Origin: Clostridiales bacterium UBA4698
GTDB taxonomy: Bacteria; Bacillota; Clostridia; TANB77; UBA1234
DNA: 64,000 nt
NCBI GenBank assembly: GCA_002404755.1
Contig: DHKI01000032.1
Span: 1-64,000, forward strand
Direction: 5' to 3'
The translations under genes and the position numbers were made by a program. Of this stretch, positions 45,354 through 53,316 are shown one piece after another (positions within the stretch are counted from its first letter, which is position 1; each line of letters begins with the position of its first letter). The notes under the pieces are model-generated. The model was given only the letters and a program-made list of their open reading frames with translations. It was not told the DNA's origin and ran no database searches.

Positions 45354-46538
45354 ATGAATGTAAAGGTTTTGGGAACTACTCACGTTGGATATTTTCTTGC
45401 AAAAGAAGAGGCTTTGGATTTTGGTGGAAAAGCAGCAGGTGTATGTTATATGCCAAGCGACTTTGAAACCCTCATGAATGAGCCTAAGGAGAAAACACTC
45501 GCAAGAGTGAACGACACACTAAAGTCCGGACATCATAGTGTATACGACCATGTCTCGTATAACTTGCTTTTCGAGAGCATTCCGAAAATCTTGGCGATGG
45601 TTTTAAACAACGAAGGTATTTATACCACGTCGGAAAAGTCTGCACGTTACACCAAAATGAAGCCTTCTGAGGAGGAGCTTTTTCTTTACAACAAGTGGAA
45701 TGATATTTTCAAAGGATTGATTACCGAGAAATACTTTGAAAAGTATCTTGCATATTTTGATGGAAACGAGAAGAGAGCAACCAATGCGGTAAAGAAACTT
45801 GCACAGGAAAATGCAAGGTACATGATAAGTGTATTTACGCCTACGACTATGATTTATTCGGTAAGTTTTAGGCAAATAAACTATATCGTGTCTTTCTTTG
45901 AAGAGTTCATCGAAACATCAGAGGATACTTCATTTAACCAAAAGTTGAAAGGAGCTATGCTCGAGTTTATAGAAAAGCTTCCCGCTGAAATAAAAGAACC
46001 GCTTTTGACAGCTTCTGAAAAGGGCAGAAAGATTTCGCTTTTTGACAGCAGAGTAGAAAGAAAAGAAGAATTTTCCGAGAACTACTGCACAACCTACAAA
46101 GGAACCTTTGCCGAACTTGCACAGGCACAAAGACATAGGACGCTTGACTACAAGATGAGATTTTTGCCTGAAGCAGAATTCTATGTTCCTGAGATTTTAA
46201 AACAAAGCGATGAGCTTTCAAAAGAATGGACGAAAGACATTACGTCTATTGCACATGTCTATCCTCAGGGAATGCTTGTTAGTATAAGAGAAAGAGGAAC
46301 CTACGAAAAATTCATACTAAAGTGTTATGAAAGACTTTGCGGATGTGCACAGCTTGAAATAGCACTTCAAACCAAAAAGACTCTTGATAACTATCTTGAG
46401 CAAACAAAAGAAACGAACGTAGAAGTATACGAAGAACTTGAAAAAATCTCGAAAGGTGCTCGTTGCACATTCCCTTGCTTCAAATGTAACAAGAGATGTG
46501 TTTGGGGAGCAAAAGAAGCTTTAACAAGAAAAATTTAA
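45354..46538 (+). CDS. thyX: FAD-dependent thymidylate synthase, long form
   Basis: A 394-residue protein with ThyX features: SGHHSVYDHVSYNLLFESI near residue 58, then TTSEKSARYTKM, and AQAQRHRTLDYKMRF near residue 258, which has the RHRxxxxxxxR core. CTFPCFKCNKRC near the end is an added cysteine cluster. ATG 45354 has GGAGG 8 bases upstream. It would methylate dUMP with methylenetetrahydrofolate and FAD. The length is greater than the usual 220-260 residues, and long forms of this kind exist in Clostridia. Codon use (AAC, TTC, CTT, GAG) differs from the neighbours and suggests transfer; no CGG codon is in frame. Confidence 0.8.
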   Translation: MNVKVLGTTHVGYFLAKEEALDFGGKAAGVCYMPSDFETLMNEPKEKTLARVNDTLKSGHHSVYDHVSYNLLFESIPKILAMVLNNEGIYTTSEKSARYTKMKPSEEELFLYNKWNDIFKGLITEKYFEKYLAYFDGNEKRATNAVKKLAQENARYMISVFTPTTMIYSVSFRQINYIVSFFEEFIETSEDTSFNQKLKGAMLEFIEKLPAEIKEPLLTASEKGRKISLFDSRVERKEEFSENYCTTYKGTFAELAQAQRHRTLDYKMRFLPEAEFYVPEILKQSDELSKEWTKDITSIAHVYPQGMLVSIRERGTYEKFILKCYERLCGCAQLEIALQTKKTLDNYLEQTKETNVEVYEELEKISKGARCTFPCFKCNKRCVWGAKEALTRKI

Positions 46539-46571
46539 GCAACAAGAAGTTTTAAGCTTCGAATAAAAGTC

Positions 46572-46620
46572 AAATATGGCTGAGTATTTAAGGAGAAATC
46601 CCAAAATACTCAGCCATTTG
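46572..46620. terminator. Bidirectional terminator between thyX and nth
   Basis: AAATATGGCTGAGTATTT (46572-46589) pairs with AAATACTCAGCCATTTG (46603-46619). Confidence 0.85.
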
Positions 46621-46652
46621 CTTTATCCTAAAGTGAAAAGGATATATATTTT

Positions 46653-47276
46653 TTATTTTTTCTTACAAAATCTTTTAACACTACACTCATCGCACTTAGG
46701 CTTTTGTGCTGTACAAATTGCACGACCATGATATACCAATAAATGATTCATTAAAGGCCAATATTTCTTTGGAATCTTTTTTAACAAGTCTTGTTCAACT
46801 TTTGATGCTTCTTTTTCTTTAGATAGTCCAAGTCTATTTGAAAGCCTAAGGGCATGCGTATCTACTGCAATACCTTCACATTTGTTGAATGCTTCTAACA
46901 TTATTACATTAGCACTTTTTCTTCCAATGCCTGAAAGTGTCGTTAAATCCTTCATTTCGTTTGGAACGATACCATTATACTTTTCTATAATTTGAATTGA
47001 ACATTCTTTTATATGCTTTGCTTTATTTCTATAAAAACTAATAGAAGAGATTAGCTTTTCAATTTCTTTAGTATCCATTTTTGCAAACTGCTCTGGTGTG
47101 TTTGCAACTTTGAATAAATCTTTTGTGACGATATTTACCCTCGCATCTGTGCATTGGGCAGAGAGCATAACGGCAACCAAAAGCTCAAATGGTGATGTAA
47201 AATCAAGAGAGCCTTTTTCGCCATCGTAGCATTTAGAAAGTTCTAGTATAAATTCTTCTATTTCACTTTTTTTCAT
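46653..47276 (-). CDS. nth: Endonuclease III
   Basis: A 207-residue DNA glycosylase/AP lyase. MLSAQCTDARVN, the helix-hairpin-helix LSGIGRKSANVI with the catalytic Lys, and VDTHALRLSNRLG with the catalytic Asp occur in order. The C-terminal 4Fe-4S loop CTAQKPKCDECSVKRFC is complete. It removes oxidised pyrimidines. The length is that of the family. It stands alone and faces thyX. Confidence 0.95.
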   Translation of the reverse strand: MKKSEIEEFILELSKCYDGEKGSLDFTSPFELLVAVMLSAQCTDARVNIVTKDLFKVANTPEQFAKMDTKEIEKLISSISFYRNKAKHIKECSIQIIEKYNGIVPNEMKDLTTLSGIGRKSANVIMLEAFNKCEGIAVDTHALRLSNRLGLSKEKEASKVEQDLLKKIPKKYWPLMNHLLVYHGRAICTAQKPKCDECSVKRFCKKK

Positions 47277-47385
47277 AACAATTCCTCGTTTCTAAATCCG
47301 ATTTAAAATATCATATTTTTATGTAGTTTAAATTAAATATTTACCACCTTGTTTTTTTACACTACTATTTAAAAAACATCTTGGA

Positions 47386-47417
47386 CATACACTAATCAGA
47401 TTTTACTACATAGAATA
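47386..47417 (+). promoter_or_regulatory. Candidate sporulation-sigma -10 elements upstream of spoVM operon
   Basis: CATACACT (47386-47393) and CATAGAATA (47409-47417) resemble the -10 elements of SigE/SigK promoters. spoVM of Bacillus subtilis is made in the mother cell, so such a promoter is expected. The -35 elements are not clear. Confidence 0.3.
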
Positions 47418-47447
47418 TAGTAAATCAACGGTAAAAGGAGGTAGTAT

Positions 47448-47594
47448 ATGAATTTTTTGAAAAAGACATGTGCAGTGTGCATGGTTGGTTTTGGCCTTGG
47501 GGTGCTACTTGTGTTACTACTTCCAATTACGGGGTGGATAGTTTTAATTGGAGCAGTGCTTTTGATTTTAGGTTTAGCATGGCTATGTAGATAA
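47448..47594 (+). CDS. Small hydrophobic membrane protein next to spoVM
   Basis: A 48-residue protein: a short basic start with two cysteines (FLKKTCAVC), then two hydrophobic stretches around PITGW (residues 13-25 and 31-46). AAAGGAGGTAG is an excellent ribosome binding site 5-6 bases before ATG 47448. It is followed 14 bases later by spoVM with an equally good site, so they are an operon. I do not recognise the family. A sporulation role is inferred from the neighbour only. Confidence 0.7.
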   Translation: MNFLKKTCAVCMVGFGLGVLLVLLLPITGWIVLIGAVLLILGLAWLCR

Positions 47595-47608
47595 AAGGAG
47601 GATGAAAA

Positions 47609-47698
47609 ATGAAAATCGTGGTTTATAAACCTTCAAATTTTATGAAAGGAATCTTGAGATTTTTATTTAGAGTAAAAAAGACGGAAGATAATACATAA
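47609..47698 (+). CDS. spoVM: Stage V sporulation protein SpoVM
   Basis: A 29-residue protein, MKIVVYKPSNFMKGILR then FLFRVKKTEDNT. It aligns with Bacillus SpoVM (26 residues) in the MKxxxxKxPxF start, the GIxR core and the basic end; the middle forms an amphipathic helix. SpoVM binds the convex forespore membrane and recruits SpoIVA. AAAGGAGG lies 6 bases upstream. The neighbourhood supports the call: in Bacillus spoVM lies beside rpmB and upstream of recG, and here rpmB and recG follow within 800 bases. Too short for usual gene callers. Confidence 0.75.
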   Translation: MKIVVYKPSNFMKGILRFLFRVKKTEDNT

Positions 47699-47712
47699 GA
47701 AAAATTCCGTAG

Positions 47713-47741
47713 TAGACAGTCCCTAAAAAAATTTATATATT
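47713..47741 (+). promoter_or_regulatory. Promoter of the 6S-like RNA
   Basis: TAGACA (47713-47718) and TATATT (47736-47741) are exactly 17 bases apart and place the start of transcription at about 47748, the first base of the predicted closing stem. Confidence 0.55.
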
Positions 47742-47747
47742 TTATCT

Positions 47748-47915
47748 TCACAAAAAGTTTTCATTTTTTAGATCTCAAACAGCTTCACCAAGCACTATGG
47801 ATGTTCTTTAGCATGAGCAAGACAAAAAACAACAACAGACAAGACTTTATGCTAAGAACATCACATATTGCTAAGTGAAGAACTCGCCTTCAAAAATGAA
47901 ACTCTTTTTGCTCGA
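47748..47915 (+). ncRNA. ssrS: 6S-like regulatory RNA
   Basis: A rod-shaped fold with the layout of 6S RNA. Closing stem: 47751-47768 with 47892-47910 (CAAAAAG/CTTTTTG then TTTCATTTTT/AAAAATGAAA). Central bubble: 47769-47782 opposite 47881-47891. Terminal stem: CTTCAC/GTGAAG, AGCA/TGCT, GATGTTCTT/AAGAACATC and AGCAT/ATGCT, ending in an A-rich loop of about 34 bases. Length about 168, near the family's usual 180-200. No frame is open. A promoter lies directly upstream. 6S RNA binds the housekeeping polymerase by mimicking an open promoter. The sequence itself was not matched to a known 6S, only its shape. Confidence 0.6.
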
Positions 47916-47970
47916 ACATATATAAATCTTTTTAGTAGCAAGTAGCTTTTTAAAAAAATTTAAGCAAAAA

Positions 47971-48013
47971 AATAGTGCAGATAAGGAAAAAATGAATTCT
48001 TCCTTATCTGCAT
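47971..48013. terminator. Terminator of rpmB (minus strand)
   Basis: TGCAGATAAGGAA pairs with TTCCTTATCTGCA. The A-run before it (47966-47972) is the T-run on the minus strand. Confidence 0.8.
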
Positions 48014-48033
48014 TATTTTAATTGCTTATTTAA

Positions 48034-48219
48034 TTAAGCTCTTTCAACTTTACCTGATTTTAAGCATCTTGAACATACTGTAATTTTTTTAGGTGTACCA
48101 TCAACAACAGCTTTAACACTTCTTAGATTTGGTTTAAATGTTCTAGCTGATCTTCTGTGTGAGTGGCTTACTTGGTTTAAAAAAACTTTTTCTTTTTCAC
48201 AAATTTCGCATTTTGCCAT
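48034..48219 (-). CDS. rpmB: 50S ribosomal protein L28
   Basis: A 61-residue protein with the L28 pattern: MAKCEICEKEK with the zinc-type CxxC, VSHSHRRSARTFKPNL, and ITVCSRCLKSGKVERA with the second CxxC. Length and basic character match the family. AGGAGG precedes the start on the minus strand. It is divergent from recG, a frequent Clostridia and Bacilli arrangement. Confidence 0.95.
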   Translation of the reverse strand: MAKCEICEKEKVFLNQVSHSHRRSARTFKPNLRSVKAVVDGTPKKITVCSRCLKSGKVERA

Positions 48220-48312
48220 TTCAAAGCACCTCCTTATGCCTTTGTTTAATCGTTCCCTACTATTCTAGCACAACACACGCATTTTGACAACACATTTTTT
48301 CAAAAAATGCAA

Positions 48313-48341
48313 TTGACAAGAACAAGTGTTTATGATATTAT
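48313..48341 (+). promoter_or_regulatory. recG promoter
   Basis: TTGACA (48313-48318), 17 bases, then TATTAT (48336-48341) with TGA before it. Confidence 0.7.
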
Positions 48342-48405
48342 CTTCATAGTACATAGAGTATTATATTCTTTAAATAACTAAAGTCAAGTGTTTTAGGAGG
48401 TAGAA

Positions 48406-50451
48406 ATGACTTTCTTAAATCAAAGTGTTCAATATATAAAGGGTGTGGGGCCTAGTAGAGTAACGGTTTTAAATAAATTAGGCATACAAACCGTAGAAGA
48501 TGTAATAAATTATTTTCCAAGAGAATATGAAGATAGAGGGAAATTTAAAAGCATATGCGAATTGCAAAATGGTGAAGTTGCTACTATAAAGGCGGTAGTA
48601 AAATCAAATATAACTGAGAGCCGAATAAGAAAAGGAATGACAATATATAAAACAGTTGCATCAGATGAAACAGATAGCATAATTTTAACTTGGTTTAATC
48701 AAATGTTTGTTAAAAAATCATTAAAACCATTAGAAGAATACATTTTTTATGGCAAGGTAAATGCGGGAATAGGTAGAAAAGAAATGAGTGCACCTATTTT
48801 TGAAAGGCCAGGCGAAAATAAAAATTTAGGTAAAATTGTGCCTATATATCCTTTGACTGAGGGAATCACGCAAAATGTTCTTAGAGGTATAATACAATCG
48901 GCAGTAGATATGGTAAAGGGTAATTTAGAAGAAACTTTGCCAAGTAAAGTGATAAACGATAATAATTTATGCGATGTAAATTATGCGATAGAAAAAATTC
49001 ATTTTCCGGTAGAACTTTCGGAGTTTGAAATTGCTAGACACAGAATTGCTTTCGAAGAATTGCTTATAATGCAACTTGGATTACTTTCAATAAAAGCAAA
49101 AGGCAAAAAAGATGAAAAAGGTATTTCTTTTGCCTCAAAAGGAGAGATTGACGAGCTTTTAAATTCTCTTCCATACAAGCTTACTGGGGCTCAAATGCGA
49201 GTTTGGAAAGAAATCGAAAAAGATATGGAAAAAGATAGACCAATGAATAGGTTGGTACAAGGTGATGTTGGCTCTGGAAAAACAGTAGTTGCAACTCTTG
49301 CCATGCTTAAAGCAGTAAATAATGGTTATCAAGCTGCTATGATGGCACCTACAGCAATCTTAGCTAAGCAACATTATTTAGGTATTTCAAAGATGTTAGC
49401 ACCTTTTGGCATTAGATGCGAACTGTTTACAAGTGATTTGACAAAAAGTCAAAAGAATAAATTATTGCAATCATTAAAGGCGGGCGAAATTGACATAGCT
49501 ATAGGTACACATGCACTTCTAGAAGAAAATGTAGAGTTTAATAACTGTGGACTTGTTATAACTGACGAACAACATAGATTTGGAGTAAGACAAAGAGGAA
49601 TTTTAACAGCAAAAGGAGAAAAGGCAGATACACTTGTTATGACTGCTACACCAATTCCAAGAACACTTGCCATAATTCTTTATGGTGATTTGGATATTTC
49701 AATAATTGATGAGCTACCACCAGGAAGACAAAAGATTGATACTTATGCAGTTAAAAGAAACTTAGAAGAAAGAGTAAATAACTTTGTAATAAAAGAGCTT
49801 GCAAGCGGTAGACAAGCATATATAGTTTGTCCTCTTGTTGAGGAATCAGAGAACTTTGACGCAAAATCAGTTACAGAGATGTTTGATTATTATAAAGATG
49901 TTTTTAAAGATTATAAAGTGGCAATTTTGCACGGAAAAATGAAACCAAAAGAAAAAGATGAGATAATGGCAAAATTTAAAGATGGCGAAATAAATGTGCT
50001 TATATCAACCACTGTTATTGAAGTTGGAGTAGATGTTCCAAATGCGACAATAATGATAATTGAAAATGCAGAAAGATTTGGCTTAGCTCAACTTCACCAG
50101 CTTAGAGGAAGAGTCGGAAGAGGAAAGTTTAAATCATATTGTATACTAAAATATGAAAGTAATTCAGAAATAGTAAAGCAAAGAATGGAAATAATGCAAA
50201 AAAGTAGTGATGGTTTTGTTATATCTGAAAAAGACCTAGAGCTTAGAGGCCCAGGTGAATTCTTCGGAACAAAGCAACATGGTATACCAGAGTTTAAGGT
50301 TGCTAATTTAATTACAGATGTAAAAATATTAAAAGAAGCTCAAGCCGTTGCAAACGATATATTAGAAACCGATCCGATGCTTTTAAAAGAAGAGAATAAA
50401 AAAATAAAACAAAAAATAGATAAATTATTTGACACTCAAATACAATTGTAA
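48406..50451 (+). CDS. recG: ATP-dependent DNA helicase RecG
   Basis: A 681-residue branch-migration helicase. The N-terminal wedge/OB domain (YIKGVGPSRVTVLNKLGI, then DEREY-like PREYEDRG) is followed by the helicase core: QGDVGSGKTVVA Walker A near residue 286, TDEQHRFG Walker B near 387, MTATPIPRT motif III near 410, then VCPLVEES, ILHGKMK, STTVIEVGVDVP and QLRGRVGRG. The C-terminal RGPGEFFGTKQHG is the usual TRG motif region. AGGAGG precedes the start. It rescues stalled replication forks. It is followed by a terminator. Confidence 0.95.
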   Translation: MTFLNQSVQYIKGVGPSRVTVLNKLGIQTVEDVINYFPREYEDRGKFKSICELQNGEVATIKAVVKSNITESRIRKGMTIYKTVASDETDSIILTWFNQMFVKKSLKPLEEYIFYGKVNAGIGRKEMSAPIFERPGENKNLGKIVPIYPLTEGITQNVLRGIIQSAVDMVKGNLEETLPSKVINDNNLCDVNYAIEKIHFPVELSEFEIARHRIAFEELLIMQLGLLSIKAKGKKDEKGISFASKGEIDELLNSLPYKLTGAQMRVWKEIEKDMEKDRPMNRLVQGDVGSGKTVVATLAMLKAVNNGYQAAMMAPTAILAKQHYLGISKMLAPFGIRCELFTSDLTKSQKNKLLQSLKAGEIDIAIGTHALLEENVEFNNCGLVITDEQHRFGVRQRGILTAKGEKADTLVMTATPIPRTLAIILYGDLDISIIDELPPGRQKIDTYAVKRNLEERVNNFVIKELASGRQAYIVCPLVEESENFDAKSVTEMFDYYKDVFKDYKVAILHGKMKPKEKDEIMAKFKDGEINVLISTTVIEVGVDVPNATIMIIENAERFGLAQLHQLRGRVGRGKFKSYCILKYESNSEIVKQRMEIMQKSSDGFVISEKDLELRGPGEFFGTKQHGIPEFKVANLITDVKILKEAQAVANDILETDPMLLKEENKKIKQKIDKLFDTQIQL

Positions 50452-50560
50452 TAAAAGTGTACCAGTTGATAAAAATATGCGGTAAAAATTTTGCTTAGAT
50501 TTTCACATGTAGTGAATTTGAAAAATAGAGTTACATCGGCCTTGTATTTCTAGTTAATGA

Positions 50561-50592
50561 AAAGGCTACCAATCACACGATTGGCAGCCTTT
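50561..50592 (+). terminator. Rho-independent terminator of recG
   Basis: AAAGGCTACCAATC pairs with GATTGGCAGCCTTT, then T and A-rich bases; one mismatch. Confidence 0.75.
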
Positions 50593-50680
50593 ATACTTAG
50601 AAACTTTCGATATTATCAAATTTTAGATAATTTCCAATAAACCATTTGATTCATTAAAATTAATTGCTTGACTATAAAAG

Positions 50681-50839
50681 TTATTCAGCTTTTATATAAG
50701 AACCGCAACAAGTCTCATCTTCTGGTGATCCATTTTTGCAACAAGCACAAGGTGCTACTTGAATTGTTGAAAGTGTACATTTATGCATATCTGGTGCATT
50801 AAACTTACAACTACATACTGAACAGTTTATTTTAGACAT
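50681..50839 (-). CDS. DUF1540 cysteine-rich small protein
   Basis: A 52-residue protein with eight cysteines: NCSVCSCKFN, HKCTLSTIQVAP, CACCKNG and ETCCGSY. The order CxVxxCxxN, CxxxxIxV and a closing TxCxSY-like segment is the DUF1540 pattern. GGAG lies upstream on the minus strand. Its metal binding is inferred; function is not established. It is between recG and a convergent membrane gene and has its own short unit. Confidence 0.8.
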   Translation of the reverse strand: MSKINCSVCSCKFNAPDMHKCTLSTIQVAPCACCKNGSPEDETCCGSYIKAE

Positions 50840-50854
50840 TTTAAATCACTCCAT

Positions 50855-50887
50855 AAAAAAGATTGTACTTTTGGTACAATCTTATTA
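50855..50887 (-). terminator. Rho-independent terminator (minus strand)
   Basis: GATTGTAC pairs with GTACAATC with an A-run at 50855-50860 that is the T-run on the minus strand. It ends the DUF6056-like gene before the DUF1540 gene. Confidence 0.8.
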
Positions 50888-50928
50888 TGTGCTAAATTTC
50901 TATTTATATGATGTAAAATTATTCAAAA

Positions 50929-52245
50929 TTAATCTATCCATGTTATTTCAGCATCTTCAATTTCATAGTAAACTTTAAACCAGTTTTCGTGATATTTACT
51001 AACATATGGCATAGACCATCCGTATGCGTCATTTTTTAGCTTATACAAGCATATCTTATTATTTTCATTATCTGAAGTTTTATATTCGTTTATTATTGCA
51101 ATATTTTGCTTTTGAATGCTATTTGATGTTTTATAATTTGAATATGTTACATATATATTTGCTAATGACAAAACTGTGATGCAAGCAAAGAAAATATATG
51201 ATAAATTTTGAAGAATTTTATTTTTGTAAAAAGAGATTTTTTGCAATAGTATAGCTGTAAATAGCATTATCATAAATATGCCAAACAAAGTATTTCTTTC
51301 ACCATAAACAGGTGAAACAAGCATCATTGCTTGGGAACCAATTCCTAAGATAACTGCTGTTACAATTAAAAAGATTTCATCACTATTTAGTTTAGCTGTT
51401 TTCCTATTTATAATCAGCAATATTAAAGAAAATATAGCTAATAAAACTTGTGGCAAATATTTTATAACATAAGTTTTTGCTAAAAATATAAAGCAAGATT
51501 TTATGTTTTCTATCATTGAAATTTCTTCATTTTCTTCTAAGCCGATTCTAATGAATTGTGAAGGGGCTAAGAGGACACTTGCTAGTCCTAAAGCGGATGC
51601 CAACAATACAATGATGATTTTTTTATAGCCACCTTTTATACTGGATTTTTTATTCTTGATGAATGAATATATTAGCAATAATACTGTTGTTCCAAACGAC
51701 ATCATACCGGCCTGTTCAACTGTTGCTGTTGCAAAGAATGCAAGTATTACTAGTGGAAACAAATTTCCATTAAAGTTATTTTTGAAATTTTTAAATAATT
51801 CATACATGTACCAAAATAGCATAAAAGTAGGATACACATAATTGAAAGAACCTGTAACCCAATACACACTTTGTCTAACTACATCTATGTGTAGCATTAA
51901 TATTCCAAAAAAGAACACAAGCACTGTGATTAACGAGCTTTCTTCTTTGTTTGAAAAAAGCGTTACAATTTTCTTTGCAAAATATGCTATCGCAGTGAGC
52001 ATAAAAGAATTAGCAATAGCCCAAAATATATTTGGCAGCGCTAAAAATATTGTATCTAAAAGATGAACAATTGCACGTCCGTTGACTTGTAAATAGTGTG
52101 TTTGATGAAGTTGCCAAAAATCATTTTTTATGAAAGTGGCGTAATAGTAATCGTCACCAAATAGACCGATTTGCATGTTAACAATAAAAGTTGCTACAAA
52201 TAATATTATTAATAATATGTTTGGTAAATATTTTCTAAAATTCAT
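50929..52245 (-). CDS. DUF6056-like polytopic membrane protein
   Basis: A 438-residue membrane protein with about ten to eleven helices. MNFRKYLPNILLIILFVATF is followed by GLFGDDYYYATFIK, a DD motif on the outer side near residue 25 like that of C-type glycosyltransferases, and HYLQVNGRAIVHLLD. The C-terminal 60 residues are soluble. ATG 52245 is preferred because GGAG is 9 bases away; ATG 52251 would be too close. It is divergent from the GT2 gene, so both may act in surface glycosylation; this is inferred from context and from the membrane-glycosyltransferase look. Confidence 0.65.
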   Translation of the reverse strand: MNFRKYLPNILLIILFVATFIVNMQIGLFGDDYYYATFIKNDFWQLHQTHYLQVNGRAIVHLLDTIFLALPNIFWAIANSFMLTAIAYFAKKIVTLFSNKEESSLITVLVFFFGILMLHIDVVRQSVYWVTGSFNYVYPTFMLFWYMYELFKNFKNNFNGNLFPLVILAFFATATVEQAGMMSFGTTVLLLIYSFIKNKKSSIKGGYKKIIIVLLASALGLASVLLAPSQFIRIGLEENEEISMIENIKSCFIFLAKTYVIKYLPQVLLAIFSLILLIINRKTAKLNSDEIFLIVTAVILGIGSQAMMLVSPVYGERNTLFGIFMIMLFTAILLQKISFYKNKILQNLSYIFFACITVLSLANIYVTYSNYKTSNSIQKQNIAIINEYKTSDNENNKICLYKLKNDAYGWSMPYVSKYHENWFKVYYEIEDAEITWID

Positions 52246-52273
52246 TTTCATTAACTCCTTAATTTGTATTTTC

Positions 52274-52301
52274 TTGACAAAAATAAGTGGTAGTATATAA
52301 T
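52274..52301 (+). promoter_or_regulatory. Promoter of the GT2 gene
   Basis: TTGACA (52274-52279), 16 bases, TATAAT (52296-52301). Confidence 0.7.
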
Positions 52302-52326
52302 TGATTGTAGATATGGAGGGAACGTG

Positions 52327-53235
52327 ATGATATCAATAGTTATACCAGCATACAATGAGGAAAAAACATTGCAACATAATATTTATGAAATAATAAATTA
52401 CGTAAAGCAATATGATTTCGAAATTGTATTAGTTGATGATGGCTCTAAGGATAATACTTGGAACATTATAACATTACTTTCGAAAGAATACAATAATATA
52501 AGAGGTGTAAAGTTTTCTAGAAATTTTGGTAAAGAGGCGGCATTGCTAGCAGGAGTAACGGAAGCAAGAGGCGAAGCTGTAATAACAATGGACTCAGATT
52601 TGCAACACCCACCTAAGTATATTTCAGAGATGATTTCTAAGTGGAATGAAGGCTATAAGGTTGTGGAATGTGTCAGAAGCAAAAGACCAAAAGAAAGTTT
52701 TATCTATAAAATTTGTGCAGGAATGTTTTATAAAACACTTCAAAAATTAACCGGTGTGGATATGGCAAATGGCGGAGATTTTAAGCTAATGGATAGGCAG
52801 GTAGTAAATGAGGTTATAAGACTAAAAGATACAGGATTATTTTTCAGAGGCATGGTTAATTTTGTGGGATTCAAAAAAGCACAAATAGGTTTTGAACCAG
52901 CTCAAAGAAAAGGTGATACAACTAAATTCAATTTCAAATCTCTTACAAAACTTGCTTTAAATGCTATAACTTCTTTTTCTGTATTACCTCTTAATATACC
53001 GATTAAATTAGGAGTTGTAACAGCAATACTAGGCTTATTTTTGTTTGTTGTATCATTTTTTGCAAAGAGTGTGCCAGTATTTGCAAATGCATATTTATTA
53101 TTGGCGGCATTAGAACTTTTTATAACAACAATGATTCTTTTTTGCTTAGGTATAATTGGCCTTTATATAGGCAAGATTTATGAGCAAACTAAGGAAAGAC
53201 CAAGATATATAATAGAAGAAAAGTGTGGAAATTAA
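52327..53235 (+). CDS. Family 2 glycosyltransferase, polyprenyl-phosphate type
   Basis: A 302-residue enzyme. SIVIPAYNEEKTL and IVLVDDGSKDNTW open the GT-A fold; TMDSDLQHPP holds the metal-binding DxD near residue 98; RSKRPKESFIYK and DFKLMDRQVVNEV are typical of dolichyl/undecaprenyl-phosphate sugar transferases (DPMS, GtrB, YkcC). Two C-terminal membrane helices (about 225-290) anchor it. GGAGGG lies 6 bases before ATG 52327. It should transfer a sugar from a nucleotide donor to undecaprenyl phosphate at the inner leaflet. Confidence 0.9.
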   Translation: MISIVIPAYNEEKTLQHNIYEIINYVKQYDFEIVLVDDGSKDNTWNIITLLSKEYNNIRGVKFSRNFGKEAALLAGVTEARGEAVITMDSDLQHPPKYISEMISKWNEGYKVVECVRSKRPKESFIYKICAGMFYKTLQKLTGVDMANGGDFKLMDRQVVNEVIRLKDTGLFFRGMVNFVGFKKAQIGFEPAQRKGDTTKFNFKSLTKLALNAITSFSVLPLNIPIKLGVVTAILGLFLFVVSFFAKSVPVFANAYLLLAALELFITTMILFCLGIIGLYIGKIYEQTKERPRYIIEEKCGN

Positions 53236-53316
53236 TGATTTATAGCATGAAATAAATTTAGGGCAAAAGTTAATGAATGTGATAGAACAAATAAGAAAAA
53301 ATGTGGAGGAAAACAT

